Below are positions 24,567 through 34,065 of a stretch of 64,000 bases of DNA, one piece after another. The position numbers and the translations under genes were made by a program. Source of the DNA: Sphingorhabdus sp. SMR4y. GTDB lineage: Bacteria > Pseudomonadota > Alphaproteobacteria > Sphingomonadales > Sphingomonadaceae. Where the stretch lies: the NCBI RefSeq assembly GCF_002218195.1, contig NZ_CP022336.1:1979001-2043000 (forward strand), in the 5' to 3' direction. The notes below the pieces were generated by a model that was not told the DNA's origin, did not search any database, and saw only the letters and a list, made by a program, of their open reading frames with translations. Position 1 is the stretch's first letter. Each line of letters opens with the position of its first letter.

Positions 24567-26153
24567 TCAGTTGACCGCCCGGTCCTTGCCTGCCCAATAA
24601 GGTGCCCGCAGATCCTTGCGCAGGATCTTGCCCGAGGGATTGCGCGGCAAAGCCTCGATAAAATCGATTGATTTCGGGCATTTATAGCCGGCGATCCGGT
24701 TCCGCGCGTCGGCTATCAACTCCGCTTCTGTCAGCGTCTCGCCTTTTTTGACAACCACGCAGGCCTTGACCGCCTCGCCCCATTTTTCATCGGGAACACC
24801 GATCACCGCAACGTCGGCAACCTTGGGATTGGCATATAGCGCATTCTCGACTTCCGCCGGATAGACATTTTCGCCGCCGGAAATGATCATGTCCTTCAGC
24901 CGGTCCTGGATATAGAGATAGCCGTCCTCGTCCAGATAGCCGGCATCGCCAGTCCGCAGCCAGCCGTCGGCATCAATCGTTTCGGCTGTCGCTTCCGGCC
25001 GGTTCCAGTAGCCCTTCATGTTTTTTGAAGACCGCGTAGAAATTTCACCGATCGTGCGCGGCGGCAATGTCTCTCCGGTTTCGGGGTCGATGATCTTGAG
25101 TTCGACACCGGGCAACGGCGTGCCGACCGAGCGCATCTTCTCGTTGCCGTTCACGTCATGGTCTTCCGGATTGAGCGTCGTGATCGTCCCGGATGTTTCG
25201 GTCATGCCGTACATCTGGACGAAACCGCAGCCCAGCACATCCATTGCCTGCTTCATCAGTTCGAGCGGAATCGGCGATGCCCCGTAGGTGATATATTGCA
25301 GATCGGAAAAATCGACCTCCTTGGCGCGGGGATGGTTGAGCAATATCTGGATCGCTGCCGGCACCATGAAGATTTTCGAGATCGTATATTTCTCGATCAG
25401 GTCCAGCGCCTGGGTCGGATCATATTCGGGCAAGACAACCGCGCTGCCGCCGGTGAACATCACGGTCAGGCCGGTTCCGGTGCCACTGATATGAAAACAG
25501 GGCATGGCGAGCAGGGTGATCTCGCCCGGGATCGGCTTTTGCCAGTCCATCAGCTCATCTTCGGTGACCCCGGAGCTGCGCGAGGAGAAAATCGAGCCGC
25601 TGGTCATGATCGCACCCTTGGGATGACCGGTCGTGCCCGATGTATAGAGTTGCAGCGCATCATCTTCTTCTGCGCAGGGAACCATCGGATCGATCGGATC
25701 GAAACCGTCACGCCATGCCGGGTAGCTGTCGAACTCTCCCTCGGCTTTCTCGCTGCCCAATATCAGCTCGACATGTTCCAGATCGCCCCTGATCTTGCGG
25801 ACCAGGTCATCGAAACCCGGGCCAATAAACAGGATCTTGGCCTGGCTGTCGTTGAGGATATAGGCCACTTCCGGCGGTGCCAGACGCCAGTTGACCGGCA
25901 CCATGACGGCACCCAGCTTCGCTGCGCCCACCAATATTTCGAAATAGAGGTGACTATTCTTGCCCATATAGGCAATCCGGTCGCCCTTGCCGACGCCTTT
26001 CGCCTTCAGTGCCTGCGCCGCCCGGCTGCTGCCTTCATCGAGCGCCGCATAGGTCATTTCGTCACCTTCAAAGGTGAAAACCACGGAATCCGGCTGTTCC
26101 TGCGCGTGAAAACGCACCACATCGGCAACGGAAATAATGTCTTCTTCGGTCAT
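24567..26153 (-). CDS. Acyl-CoA synthetase (AMP-forming)
   Basis: A 528-residue adenylate-forming ligase that activates a carboxylic acid to its CoA thioester with ATP. The P-loop motif LYTSGTTGHPKG, the YGMTETSG motif, YLDEDGYLYIQDRLKDMI and the C-terminal lysine motif NPSGKILRKDLR are all intact. The ATG at 26153 has AGAGGA seven bases upstream and gives the normal family length; the open frame runs on to 26315. It resembles the FadD3/FadD13-like group acting on medium, long-chain or ring-containing acids. Context suggests CoA activation of a steroid- or terpenoid-derived acid. It is divergent from the TIM-barrel gene. Confidence 0.92.
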   Translation of the reverse strand: MTEEDIISVADVVRFHAQEQPDSVVFTFEGDEMTYAALDEGSSRAAQALKAKGVGKGDRIAYMGKNSHLYFEILVGAAKLGAVMVPVNWRLAPPEVAYILNDSQAKILFIGPGFDDLVRKIRGDLEHVELILGSEKAEGEFDSYPAWRDGFDPIDPMVPCAEEDDALQLYTSGTTGHPKGAIMTSGSIFSSRSSGVTEDELMDWQKPIPGEITLLAMPCFHISGTGTGLTVMFTGGSAVVLPEYDPTQALDLIEKYTISKIFMVPAAIQILLNHPRAKEVDFSDLQYITYGASPIPLELMKQAMDVLGCGFVQMYGMTETSGTITTLNPEDHDVNGNEKMRSVGTPLPGVELKIIDPETGETLPPRTIGEISTRSSKNMKGYWNRPEATAETIDADGWLRTGDAGYLDEDGYLYIQDRLKDMIISGGENVYPAEVENALYANPKVADVAVIGVPDEKWGEAVKACVVVKKGETLTEAELIADARNRIAGYKCPKSIDFIEALPRNPSGKILRKDLRAPYWAGKDRAVN

Positions 26154-26299
26154 GCAATGGTCCTCTTTGCGCGATTCTGTGATCGGCTTTTCCATGGAAT
26201 ACATAGAGACGCAACGCCATGATACAGCTAGCAGATTGACTAGCCGCAAAGCCCTGAAACCAGTGGCATCGGATGCTCGTGCTGTTCTAGAGTTGCGCG

Positions 26300-27106
26300 A
26301 TGCGCGCATTGGCATTGCATCAGATCACCATGATGGAGGGCGGACCGGAGGGTCTTGTCCGCTTTGCCGCCGATGCCGGACTGGCCGGTGTCTGCCTGTT
26401 CACCGCCACCCCGCTCGATGCCGATGGCCGCAATATGTTTCCGGTCGTCGACGCCGCCGCCGCTTCATCATTCAGGCATCTGCTTCGCGACCATGGCGTG
26501 GCCATCATCAACGCGGAATATTTCCCGGTGATGGCGGAGCAGGATGTTGCTGACCTGCTCCCTGCCATCGGGCTGGCCGCAGAGCTCGGCGCCAAGCGGC
26601 TGGTCAGCCATGTGCACGAAACCGACCCGCACCGCGCGGAAGACCAGCTATCACATCTTTGCAGCCTGGCTCACGCGCACGATCTCGATGTCGGACTGGA
26701 ATTCACCGGTTTTGCCGCCGGTTGCAATAGCCTGCAAAAGGCCGTTGATCTGCACGACCGCCTCAACCAGCCCAATCTGGCCATCGCGATCGATGCGCTC
26801 CATCTGTTCCGCACCGGCGGCACTGTTGAGCAATTGCGAACCGTCGATCCGGCCATCATCGGCTATGCCCAGCTCTGCGACGGTCCCGACCTGCATCTGT
26901 CAGATGACTATCTGGAAGAAGCGATGAACCGGATGGTCCCCGGAAAGGGTGTCTTTCCCCTGCGCCAGCTTGTCAGCTTGCTGGGCCCGCATGTCGACAT
27001 CGATATCGAGGTCCCGTGCTTTCGCGCCCGCACGCCGGACGACGCCCGATCATGGGCGCGCCAGGCCATCGCCGCGAGCCGTTTTCTTTTTTCCGAGGAG
27101 AAATGA
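26300..27106 (+). CDS. Sugar-phosphate isomerase/epimerase-like TIM-barrel protein
   Basis: A 268-residue xylose-isomerase-like TIM barrel (AP-endonuclease-2 family fold). Putative metal ligands are spaced as in the family: HVHETD, GLEFTGF, AIDALHLFR and IDIEVPC. Such proteins isomerise or epimerise sugars, inosose and hydroxypyruvate, or act in ring-cleavage pathways, so the fold alone does not fix the reaction. The start has only weak ribosome-site support. It is directly followed by an NTF2-fold gene, whose ribosome site overlaps its last codons, so the two form an operon. Confidence 0.8.
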   Translation: MRALALHQITMMEGGPEGLVRFAADAGLAGVCLFTATPLDADGRNMFPVVDAAAASSFRHLLRDHGVAIINAEYFPVMAEQDVADLLPAIGLAAELGAKRLVSHVHETDPHRAEDQLSHLCSLAHAHDLDVGLEFTGFAAGCNSLQKAVDLHDRLNQPNLAIAIDALHLFRTGGTVEQLRTVDPAIIGYAQLCDGPDLHLSDDYLEEAMNRMVPGKGVFPLRQLVSLLGPHVDIDIEVPCFRARTPDDARSWARQAIAASRFLFSEEK

Positions 27107-27108
27107 CC

Positions 27109-27597
27109 ATGACCAGTGACGAGCTGATCGACCGTGCCCGGATCACCGACCATATACTACGCTATGCCACCGGGATAGACCGTCGGGACTGGGCGCTTTA
27201 CCGCTCCATCTTCACCGACCGGATGACCCCCGACTTTTCCAGCTGGTCCGGAGAACCGGCCTTGGCCATGTCGGCCGACGACTGGGTCGCCGGCGTCCGT
27301 GCGACGCTGGAACCGTTCGATGCGACCCAGCATGTGCTGACCAATTTTGTCATCACTGTCGACGGCAATAGCGCAAGCTGCACTTGCTACATGGCCGCGC
27401 ACCATCATCTGGTGAGCGGTGATTTGCGCGAGATGCATTCGATTGGCGGCTATTATGTCCATGAGCTGCAGCGCAGCGGCGATGGCTGGCTGATCCACCG
27501 CACCACATTGAATGTCACATGGGAAATGGGCGACCGCGGACTGTTCGAGCGCGCTGCGCTGCGCGCGACGAAGAATGACGGGTTCTCAAGGGTCTGA
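27109..27597 (+). CDS. SnoaL/NTF2-fold protein (BaiE-like dehydratase superfamily)
   Basis: A 162-residue NTF2-fold protein of the SnoaL-4 type. Tyr and Asp five residues apart (YATGID) occupy the places of Tyr30 and Asp35 of the bile-acid 7-alpha-dehydratase BaiE, and a His follows later (TQHVLTN). The second His and the acidic residue of BaiE are not obvious, so activity on steroids is a guess. The ATG at 27109 is chosen because GAGGAG ends eight bases before it; the ATG at 27103 overlaps the previous stop but is only two bases from that site. The 3' end overlaps the convergent serine hydrolase by 12 nt. Confidence 0.78.
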   Translation: MTSDELIDRARITDHILRYATGIDRRDWALYRSIFTDRMTPDFSSWSGEPALAMSADDWVAGVRATLEPFDATQHVLTNFVITVDGNSASCTCYMAAHHHLVSGDLREMHSIGGYYVHELQRSGDGWLIHRTTLNVTWEMGDRGLFERAALRATKNDGFSRV

Positions 27598-28848
27598 GCG
27601 CGGCAAAACCGGCTGGGACGACAGGCTTGCCAGGTCCAGCCAGTCGTGCGTGGATTCACCATAATAGCTGTCGAGGACCGCGAAGGGCAGAGCGAATGGG
27701 CGACCGTAGCCGCTGTTCCACATCGCCACGACGCCCGTGCGGGCCAGCGGATCGAATATCAATGTCGCGCGAAATCCGTCGACTGCGCCGCTATGCCCGA
27801 CCAGTTGCCGACCGGCATAGCGGAAGCTGCGCCAGCCCAGACCATAAGCCGGATCGCGCAGCGCCCGGGCAAGTTCACCGCGATAGACGCGCGCCGTCTT
27901 GACCAGCGGACTGTGGGCCAGCACCCGTTCGCTGGCCGAAAGGACATTTTCCTTTTCGCCCATTTGCGCCTGCATCCAGCGGGCAAGATCGACGATATTG
28001 CTGCTCACGCCGGCGGCGGCCGGAACCCGCCAATAGGATTCGGATAGGTTGCGCACGTCATCCCCGCGATGCGGCCGCGCCCAGCTTTTCGCGCCGGTAA
28101 GACCCGCCATGTCAAATCGCGCGCTCGTCATGCCCAGGGGTTCAAACAGCCGCTTTTCAACCGCGTCCGAATAGAGCGTCCCGGCCGCCTGGCCCAATAT
28201 CTCGCTGGCCGCATCAAAAGCGATATTCTGATAGCTGTGACAGGTGCCAGGCACGCATTGCAGCGGCGCTTGCGCCAGCTGCCCCCTTAACAACGCCGGA
28301 TTTTGTCCGTCCTCCAGCTTGCTGTCATAAGCATTTTTCGTAAGGCCGGTGCGGTGCGACAACAGCTGGGCCAGTGTGATCTGCGATTCCGCGCCTCCCG
28401 GCAGCCTCAGCGACGAAATTCGCCCGCCGATCGGGGCGTCGAGATCAACTGCCCCTTCCGTGGCCAGCTTGGCAGCGAGCATGCCTGCAACCCCCTTGGA
28501 CACCGAAGCCCAACGGAACACCGTCTCCGGTGTCACCGGCTCTCCGCTGGTTTTGTCCACCACGCCATAGCTGTGCACAAAACTGAGCTTCCCGTCCTCG
28601 ATGATAGCAACCGCCAGTCCAGCCATTTCCGGCTGCGCCGTCAGCGTCGCAAAATCACGATCCAGCCGTCGGTAATCGATCCTGCCCTGCCAGTCGTCAG
28701 GATCTTCAGGCAGCTTGTATCGGGGCTCCAGAACCGACGACACCGCTACCGGGAAGCCGGCCGGTTGCGCCACCAGCGCGCGATAGCCGTTCCAGCCCAA
28801 CAGCAACAAGGCCGCCAGCCCGAACAGCAGCGCCAGAGATTTTTTCAC
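27586..28848 (-). CDS. Serine hydrolase, class C beta-lactamase/esterase family, exported or membrane-anchored
   Basis: A 420-residue penicillin-binding-protein-like hydrolase. An N-terminal hydrophobic segment (about residues 4-19) acts as a signal anchor. The catalytic SxxK is Ser115-Val-Ser-Lys118 (WASVSKG), the YxN element appears as HSYQN, and HSGAVDGF is the KTG equivalent. Members include EstB-type esterases and peptidases rather than true beta-lactamases. The gene is 9 nt downstream of the CoA-transferase beta gene on the minus strand. It may hydrolyse an ester outside the cytoplasm before uptake. Confidence 0.88.
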   Translation of the reverse strand: MKKSLALLFGLAALLLLGWNGYRALVAQPAGFPVAVSSVLEPRYKLPEDPDDWQGRIDYRRLDRDFATLTAQPEMAGLAVAIIEDGKLSFVHSYGVVDKTSGEPVTPETVFRWASVSKGVAGMLAAKLATEGAVDLDAPIGGRISSLRLPGGAESQITLAQLLSHRTGLTKNAYDSKLEDGQNPALLRGQLAQAPLQCVPGTCHSYQNIAFDAASEILGQAAGTLYSDAVEKRLFEPLGMTSARFDMAGLTGAKSWARPHRGDDVRNLSESYWRVPAAAGVSSNIVDLARWMQAQMGEKENVLSASERVLAHSPLVKTARVYRGELARALRDPAYGLGWRSFRYAGRQLVGHSGAVDGFRATLIFDPLARTGVVAMWNSGYGRPFALPFAVLDSYYGESTHDWLDLASLSSQPVLPRSDP

Positions 28849-28857
28849 GTCCGGAAC

Positions 28858-29505
28858 TTATAGGGCGATTTCATAGGCGGCGGTGGTTTTCGCTGCCACA
28901 TCATCGGCGCTGACACCTGGCGCCAGCTCGACCAACTGGAACGGGCTGTCATGATCCGGCCGCTGGAAGACGCACAGATCGGTGATGATCATGTCGACGA
29001 CATTGGCGCCGGTCAGCGGCAAGGTGCATTCGGGAATGAATTTTGGGCTGCCGTCCTTGGCGCAATGATCCATTACGACGATTATTTTCTTCACGCCCGC
29101 TACGAGGTCCATTGCGCCGCCCATGCCCTTGATCATCTTGCCGGGGATCATCCAGTTGGCGATATCGCCATTTTCGGCGATTTCCATCGCGCCCAATACG
29201 GTCAGATCGATATGCCCGCCGCGGATCATGGCAAAGCTGTCCGACGAACCGAAATAGCTTGAGGACGGCAGTTCGCTGATCGTCTGCTTGCCGGCATTGA
29301 TCAGGTCGGGATCAATCTCGTCCTCATAGGGAAACGGCCCGATACCGAGCATCCCGTTTTCGCTTTGCAGGGTGACCTCCACGCCGGGCGGGATATGGTT
29401 GGCGACCAGCGTCGGAATACCGATGCCGAGATTCACATAATAGCCGTCATGCAGTTCCTTTGCCGCCCGAGCGGCCATTTCATCGCGAGTCCAGGGCATA
29501 TTCAT
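28858..29505 (-). CDS. 3-oxoacid CoA-transferase subunit B
   Basis: A 215-residue beta subunit of a 3-oxoacid (succinyl-CoA:3-ketoacid/acetoacetate type) CoA-transferase. The [10 protein letters not shown] motif contains the catalytic Glu49 that forms the covalent glutamyl-CoA. The enzyme moves CoA between succinyl-CoA and a 3-oxoacid, feeding it to thiolysis. Its ATG overlaps the stop of the lipoprotein gene upstream by ATGA. The alpha subunit gene lies one gene further upstream, so the usual A-B pair is interrupted. The ATG at 29499 is a possible alternative start two codons on. Confidence 0.93.
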   Translation of the reverse strand: MNMPWTRDEMAARAAKELHDGYYVNLGIGIPTLVANHIPPGVEVTLQSENGMLGIGPFPYEDEIDPDLINAGKQTISELPSSSYFGSSDSFAMIRGGHIDLTVLGAMEIAENGDIANWMIPGKMIKGMGGAMDLVAGVKKIIVVMDHCAKDGSPKFIPECTLPLTGANVVDMIITDLCVFQRPDHDSPFQLVELAPGVSADDVAAKTTAAYEIAL

Positions 29506-30461
29506 CCTTCTTTGTCATCTGGCTTGGCTATCGGCTCCCTGGTCGCTTCCACAAGCGGAGGCGGTGTCAGAAACCAGCCGTTATCGAACATATGGTTGAG
29601 CGCAATCGCTCCGTCGGGTTCCAGCAAATAATCGTAAAGCTCGTCGAAATCAGCGCGGTCGTCGCCCGCGATAGCGACTATACAATAATTGCGCGCTGCA
29701 TCCCAGCGCCGAACCTGTTTGCGGTCTTCCCCGCCACGGTCAAGGAAAAGAAAATCATCCGCTTCGGAACGGGCAAAACCGGCCTCGTTGAGAATGGCCG
29801 AAATTCGCCCGGATGCAGCCGCCGGGTGATCGGACAGCCAGATCACGCTGATCTCGGCAAAATGCAGACGGTTGAGCGCTTCCACCAGACCATTTTGCCG
29901 GTACAGCGTTTCGGCTTTAATGAGATCGCCACCGGCCGGGCCATCGAGATCGATCAGCACCGCCAGGGGCTTGCCTTCGCATGCCATGGTTTCGGGCTGG
30001 AAAATATCCACGCGCGGAACCAGCACCACCGATTCGACGCCCTCTCCCGCTTCCAGCCTGGCCGATTGTTTCAGGGCATGGGCCGCAAAATCGGCATAGG
30101 GCGAACCTCCCGGGCCCGATGGCTGGAAAAGTTGGGAAGTTTCCTCGCCGGAGCCGCTCTCCGCAGCGTCTTCTTCGCGATCAAGCTCAGCAATTTCGAA
30201 AGCGCCACCCTGTCCGGAGAAGCTGTCATCTTGCACGGACATGGGTGCCGCACCATCGCCGTCAAGACCGATCGTCACGGAGCCCACCGGCATTGCCAGA
30301 TCAATCGCACCGGATGCGACCAGATCCTGTTTCGCCTGGGTCCGGTCAATCTCTTGCTTGCCGATCGTCCCCAGCGCCGCGAGCGGGAGCAATGCGGCAA
30401 CGCAGCCGGAGAGCAGCGGCAGCGCTGTCAATATCAGGAGAGACCGGCGGAATTGCGCCAT
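29502..30461 (-). CDS. Predicted lipoprotein with HAD-phosphatase-like domain, between CoA-transferase subunits
   Basis: A 319-residue protein with a clear lipobox (LLSGC, Cys20). After a low-complexity acidic stretch (about 60-115) the C-terminal half carries a HAD-superfamily pattern: DLD at 171-173, Ser210 (WLSD), Lys248/Arg251, and GDDRADFD at 266-273. This resembles the class B/e(P4) acid phosphatase lipoproteins but is diverged, so I am not certain of enzymatic activity. It overlaps the upstream CoA-transferase A stop by one base (TGATG) and the downstream B start by four (ATGA). A membrane-exported protein is thus translationally coupled between two cytoplasmic subunits. Confidence 0.8.
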   Translation of the reverse strand: MAQFRRSLLILTALPLLSGCVAALLPLAALGTIGKQEIDRTQAKQDLVASGAIDLAMPVGSVTIGLDGDGAAPMSVQDDSFSGQGGAFEIAELDREEDAAESGSGEETSQLFQPSGPGGSPYADFAAHALKQSARLEAGEGVESVVLVPRVDIFQPETMACEGKPLAVLIDLDGPAGGDLIKAETLYRQNGLVEALNRLHFAEISVIWLSDHPAAASGRISAILNEAGFARSEADDFLFLDRGGEDRKQVRRWDAARNYCIVAIAGDDRADFDELYDYLLEPDGAIALNHMFDNGWFLTPPPLVEATREPIAKPDDKEG

Positions 30462-31168
30462 CAGGCGTCTTCGCGCTCCCGGGTCATACGGAATTCGATC
30501 TTCTTGTCATAAGGCGCGCCGCAGATCAGGCGTTTGACATAGATGCCCGGCAAATGGATGCTGTCGGGATCCAGCTCGCCCACTTCGACAATTTCCTCGA
30601 CTTCGGCAACGCAGATCTTGCCCGCGGTCGCCATTGGCGCATTGAAATTGCGAGCGGTCTTGCGGAAGATCAGATTACCCGCCTTGTCCGCCTTCCATCC
30701 CTTGATCAGACAGAGGTCAGCATAAATGCCCCGTTCGAGAATATAGGTTTCGCCGTCGAATTCCTTATGCTCCTTGCCCTCGGCCACCTGCGTGCCGACC
30801 CCGGTCTTGGTATAGAAGCCGGGGATTCCCGCGCCGCCGGAGCGGCACCGTTCGGCCAGTGTGCCCTGCGGACAGAATTCCACTTCCAGCTCGCCGGAGA
30901 GAAACTGCCTTTCAAATTCCTTGTTCTCGCCGACATAGGAAGAGATCATCTTCTTCACCTGACGCGAACGCAGCAATTTGCCGAGACCTTCATTGTCGAT
31001 GCCGGCATTGTTGGAAGCGATGGTCAGGCCCTTGACCCCGTCTTCCTGAATCGCGTCGATCAATCTTTCCGGGATCCCGCACAGGCCGAACCCGCCCACA
31101 CAGAGATGCATTTCGTCAAACAAAAGGCCTTCGAGAGCGGCCGCTGCATCCGGATAGATTTTTTTCAT
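30461..31168 (-). CDS. 3-oxoacid CoA-transferase subunit A
   Basis: A 235-residue alpha subunit with the CoA-binding glycine loop [10 protein letters not shown] (25-34), [12 protein letters not shown], and the [16 protein letters not shown] region. The ATG at 31168 gives the normal family length; the open frame extends far upstream antisense to another gene and has no start signal there. It pairs with the B subunit encoded one gene downstream to form the active heteromer. The pathway role is to load or unload CoA on 3-oxoacids released by beta-oxidation or ring cleavage. Confidence 0.93.
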   Translation of the reverse strand: MKKIYPDAAAALEGLLFDEMHLCVGGFGLCGIPERLIDAIQEDGVKGLTIASNNAGIDNEGLGKLLRSRQVKKMISSYVGENKEFERQFLSGELEVEFCPQGTLAERCRSGGAGIPGFYTKTGVGTQVAEGKEHKEFDGETYILERGIYADLCLIKGWKADKAGNLIFRKTARNFNAPMATAGKICVAEVEEIVEVGELDPDSIHLPGIYVKRLICGAPYDKKIEFRMTREREDA

Positions 31169-31258
31169 AAATATGCTTTCCTGACTGGTTGCCCGCCATC
31201 TAGCGCAGGAGACGCACGACCGTCCAGAATAGAATATGTTTGAAGCCGCTAATCGGTT

Positions 31259-32344
31259 ATGCGCGGTCTCATGTTGCGTCTGATTGCCTGCCTGTCGCTG
31301 TTCTTCTTTCTGGTGCCGGTCACCTATGTGCGCGGCCCCGTACCACCGGCCAATGACAGCCAGTATATCGCGCTCGAACCGGTCGCGCTCGACACCCGCA
31401 ACCCCGGCCGGACCCGGATCGGACGCCTCGCCTTCCTGGGCGGCTGGAAAATAAGCAGCGACAATGGCGAGTTCGGCGGAATATCGTCGATGCTGGCACT
31501 GGCGGACAACCGTTTTCTGATGCTCAGTGACAACGGGTCTCTGGTCGGCTTCACATTGGACGAATCCAAGCATAAGGCGCTCCGGCCGTTCATTGCCCCC
31601 CTCCCCGATGGGCCCGCCCCACCCAATGAATATGCCAAGAAGAACTGGGATTCCGAATCCTTCCTCCATGATCCCGGAACCGGTCAATTCTGGGTCGGCT
31701 ACGAACATCAGCACAGTATCTGGCGCTACGGTCCGTCCCTCGCGCGCAAGGAGTCGGTGAATTTTCCGAAAGCAATGCAGAAATGGCCTGACAATGGCGG
31801 CGCAGAGGCCATGCTGCGCTTACCCGATGGCCGCTTTCTGGTTTTTTCAGAATCGGCAGAATATTCCGGTGGTGGCTATCAGGCACTGGTCTTTACCGGC
31901 GATCCATCGGAGCCGGACAGCAAGGCCAGACTTATGGGCTATCAGGGGCCCCAGGGATATAAATTGACCGATGCCGTTTTGATCGATGACAGGACAGCGC
32001 TGATGCTGCACCGGCGCTTTACCCCGTTCGATGGAATTTCCGCCATATTGTCTGTTGCCCGCCTGGCTGATTTCCGGCCGGGGGAAGTCGCCACATCTGT
32101 TCCGGTCGCTTCGTTGAAGCCACCGGTCAAGGTCGACAATATGGAGGCTCTTGCCGTCACGCGGGACGGCGAAAAGATCATTGTCTGGATCGCGTCGGAT
32201 GACAATTTCAGCGCGTTGCAGGAATCGCTGCTTTTCAAGTTCCAGCTATTGGATGCCGACGACAGCGACAAACAATCCCGCCCCGAAGATCAAAACGAAA
32301 AAGCCGGAGCGAGCCCCGGCTTTTCAACGTTCGAATCGGAATGA
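31259..32344 (+). CDS. Esterase-like activity of phytase family protein, secreted
   Basis: A 361-residue exported protein with a signal peptide (hydrophobic core 5-21, [20 protein letters not shown]). It is followed by a beta-propeller-type domain with [18 protein letters not shown] and later DNMEALAV, the pattern of the phytase-like esterase family (PF13449). Function in this family is loosely defined (phosphodiester or ester hydrolysis at the cell surface). It is divergent from CoA-transferase A with 90 bp between, and convergent with rpmB. The last 15 codons are built over a bidirectional terminator hairpin, so its C-terminus may be partly dictated by that structure. Confidence 0.82.
   Translation: MRGLMLRLIACLSLFFFLVPVTYVRGPVPPANDSQYIALEPVALDTRNPGRTRIGRLAFLGGWKISSDNGEFGGISSMLALADNRFLMLSDNGSLVGFTLDESKHKALRPFIAPLPDGPAPPNEYAKKNWDSESFLHDPGTGQFWVGYEHQHSIWRYGPSLARKESVNFPKAMQKWPDNGGAEAMLRLPDGRFLVFSESAEYSGGGYQALVFTGDPSEPDSKARLMGYQGPQGYKLTDAVLIDDRTALMLHRRFTPFDGISAILSVARLADFRPGEVATSVPVASLKPPVKVDNMEALAVTRDGEKIIVWIASDDNFSALQESLLFKFQLLDADDSDKQSRPEDQNEKAGASPGFSTFESE
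32299..32324. terminator. Bidirectional terminator inside the 3' end of the phytase-like gene
   Basis: A 9-bp perfect stem AAAAGCCGG / CCGGCTTTT with an 8-nt loop. The A-run on one side and T-run on the other let it end transcripts from both directions: the phytase-like gene (whose stop codon is 18 nt further on) and rpmB, whose stop is at 32349. Confidence 0.75.
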
Positions 32345-32348
32345 TCGC

Positions 32349-32639
32349 TTAAGCGGCAGCGGCCTGCTTTTTCACGATTTCCTTTTTGATGCGTTTGACA
32401 CGCAGGCTCAACTTGTCGTCCTTGGTTTTCAGCAACCAGTTGTCGAGACCGCCAACATGCTCCACCGAACGCAGACCATGCGTCGAAACCCGCAGTTTCA
32501 CGCCCTTGCCGAGTGTATCGGACAAAAGAGTCACATTTTGCAGATTGGGCAAAAATGTCTTCTTGGTCCGGTTTTTGGCGTGCGACACATTATTGCCTAC
32601 CAGCCGAGTCTTACCTGTCAGTTCGCAAATCCGCGACAT
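32349..32639 (-). CDS. rpmB: 50S ribosomal protein L28
   Basis: A 96-residue L28 with the canonical opening [10 protein letters not shown], the [11 protein letters not shown] segment and [14 protein letters not shown] near the middle. It is the alphaproteobacterial long form, lacking the zinc cysteine pairs of some other L28 proteins. It binds 23S rRNA near the E site of the large subunit. It is encoded singly, as in many alphaproteobacteria where the L33 gene lies elsewhere. The terminator shared with the convergent gene lies directly downstream. Confidence 0.98.
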   Translation of the reverse strand: MSRICELTGKTRLVGNNVSHAKNRTKKTFLPNLQNVTLLSDTLGKGVKLRVSTHGLRSVEHVGGLDNWLLKTKDDKLSLRVKRIKKEIVKKQAAAA

Positions 32640-32802
32640 CGTAAAAGTCCAATTTCTTGTTGTTGAGTGATTCCCAGCGGGAAAGAGCGGTCACCTAACC
32701 ATAATCGAGCCATGCGTCAAGCATGTCGGACCCATTTTACCCGAACCGGTCCATCTCCGGCTCCCTATGGTCTTCCTGCCGCTTCCGCGCTAGTCCACCG
32801 GC

Positions 32803-33261
32803 ATGACGGCAGCAAGATATACTTCATTCATGGGCGATGCGCTTGATCTGGCTCGCGCGGCTGTCACGGTCGGCGAAGTGCCGGTCGGTGCGGTCATCGT
32901 CAAGGCCGGCCAAATCATTGGCCGCGGCCATAATCGCACCCGCATCGATCAAGACCCCACCGCCCATGCCGAGATGGTCGCGATTCGGCAGGCAACCGGA
33001 TTTCTCGGCAATGACCGGCTGGACGGGTGCGACCTCTGGGTCACGCTGGAGCCCTGCACCATGTGCGCCGGCGCCATCGCCCACGCCCGTTTGCGCCGGC
33101 TCTATTATGGGACGGAGGATAGCAAGGGCGGAGCCGTGGACAGCGGCGTCCGCTTTTTCGACGCGCCGACCTGCCATCACCGGCCCGATGTCTATGCCGG
33201 GATAGAAAGCGAGGCCGCGGCCAAGCTGCTGCTGGAATTTTTCCGGAACCGCCGGGACTGA
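32803..33261 (+). CDS. tadA: tRNA-specific adenosine deaminase
   Basis: A 152-residue zinc deaminase that converts A34 to inosine in the anticodon of tRNA-Arg(ACG). The zinc ligands His55 with the proton-shuttling Glu57 (HAEM), and Cys85 and Cys88 (EPCTMCAGA), are in place. Length and ALxxA-type helices fit TadA better than cytosine deaminases. The ATG at 32803 gives a 9-residue lead before the second Met; either may be used. It is convergent with the LytTR regulator gene, 3 nt away. Confidence 0.95.
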   Translation: MTAARYTSFMGDALDLARAAVTVGEVPVGAVIVKAGQIIGRGHNRTRIDQDPTAHAEMVAIRQATGFLGNDRLDGCDLWVTLEPCTMCAGAIAHARLRRLYYGTEDSKGGAVDSGVRFFDAPTCHHRPDVYAGIESEAAAKLLLEFFRNRRD

Positions 33262-33264
33262 GGC

Positions 33265-34065
33265 CTAGTGCACGAAGCGTGCGACGACATCCCGGTAGCT
33301 GCGGCTGACCTTCACCTGCGCGCCTGAACCCAATATCAGGAAACATTCGCCATTGGTGTGCGGCTTCACTTCCCGGACCTGGCTCAGATTGACGATGGTT
33401 GAACGGTGCACCCTCTGGAAATGGCGCGGATCGAGCCGCTTCTCCAGATCCTTCATGGTCTCGCGCAGGATCAGGCTGTTGTCGGCAGTATAGATACACA
33501 TATAGTCGCCAGCCGCATCGATCCGTTCGATCGTATCGACATCGACCCGGAAAATCTGCCCGCGGTCCTTGACGTTGATCAGTTTCTCATAGCGATTCGC
33601 GGTCGCGGGCTCTTCGGATTCATCAATATTGGCCATCGCGTCAGGCGCAACTTCGCTGAGCACATTTTTCAGCTTTTCAAGCTCGGCACCACCGCGCTTT
33701 TCCGAAAGCCGCTTGCGCACGCGCTCAATCGCATCGGCCAACCGGTCTTCCTCGACCGGCTTTACCAGATAGTCGATCGCTTCCGCCTCGAAGGCACGGA
33801 CGGCATGTTCGGAATAGGCGGTCACGAAAATGAACAGCGGCGGTTCGATCTCCATAATTCCCTGAACTACGGAAAAGCCGTCGAACCCGGGCATCTGGAT
33901 GTCGAGGAAGACCAGATCGGGCTTCAGGGTCTTGATCTTGCGAATCGCTTCGCGGCCATTGCGACAGGTGTCGACAATCTCGATATCGTCAAATTTTTCG
34001 AGCCGTATCTGCAGACCCTGGATAGCCAGCTTCTCGTCATCGACTAATATTGTCCTGATCGTCAT
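33265..34065 (-). CDS. LytTR-family response regulator
   Basis: A 266-residue response regulator. The receiver domain (about 1-120) has the phospho-acceptor Asp55 (FLDIQMPG) and the switch-region VKPVEEDRL. The C-terminal LytTR DNA-binding domain (about 165-263) contains DYMCIYTADNSLILRETMKDLE and HRSTIVNLSQVREV. It is the partner of the sensor kinase encoded just upstream, with a four-base ATGA overlap. LytTR regulators of the AlgR/LytR group commonly control envelope or surface genes; the targets here are unknown. Confidence 0.95.
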   Translation of the reverse strand: MTIRTILVDDEKLAIQGLQIRLEKFDDIEIVDTCRNGREAIRKIKTLKPDLVFLDIQMPGFDGFSVVQGIMEIEPPLFIFVTAYSEHAVRAFEAEAIDYLVKPVEEDRLADAIERVRKRLSEKRGGAELEKLKNVLSEVAPDAMANIDESEEPATANRYEKLINVKDRGQIFRVDVDTIERIDAAGDYMCIYTADNSLILRETMKDLEKRLDPRHFQRVHRSTIVNLSQVREVKPHTNGECFLILGSGAQVKVSRSYRDVVARFVH

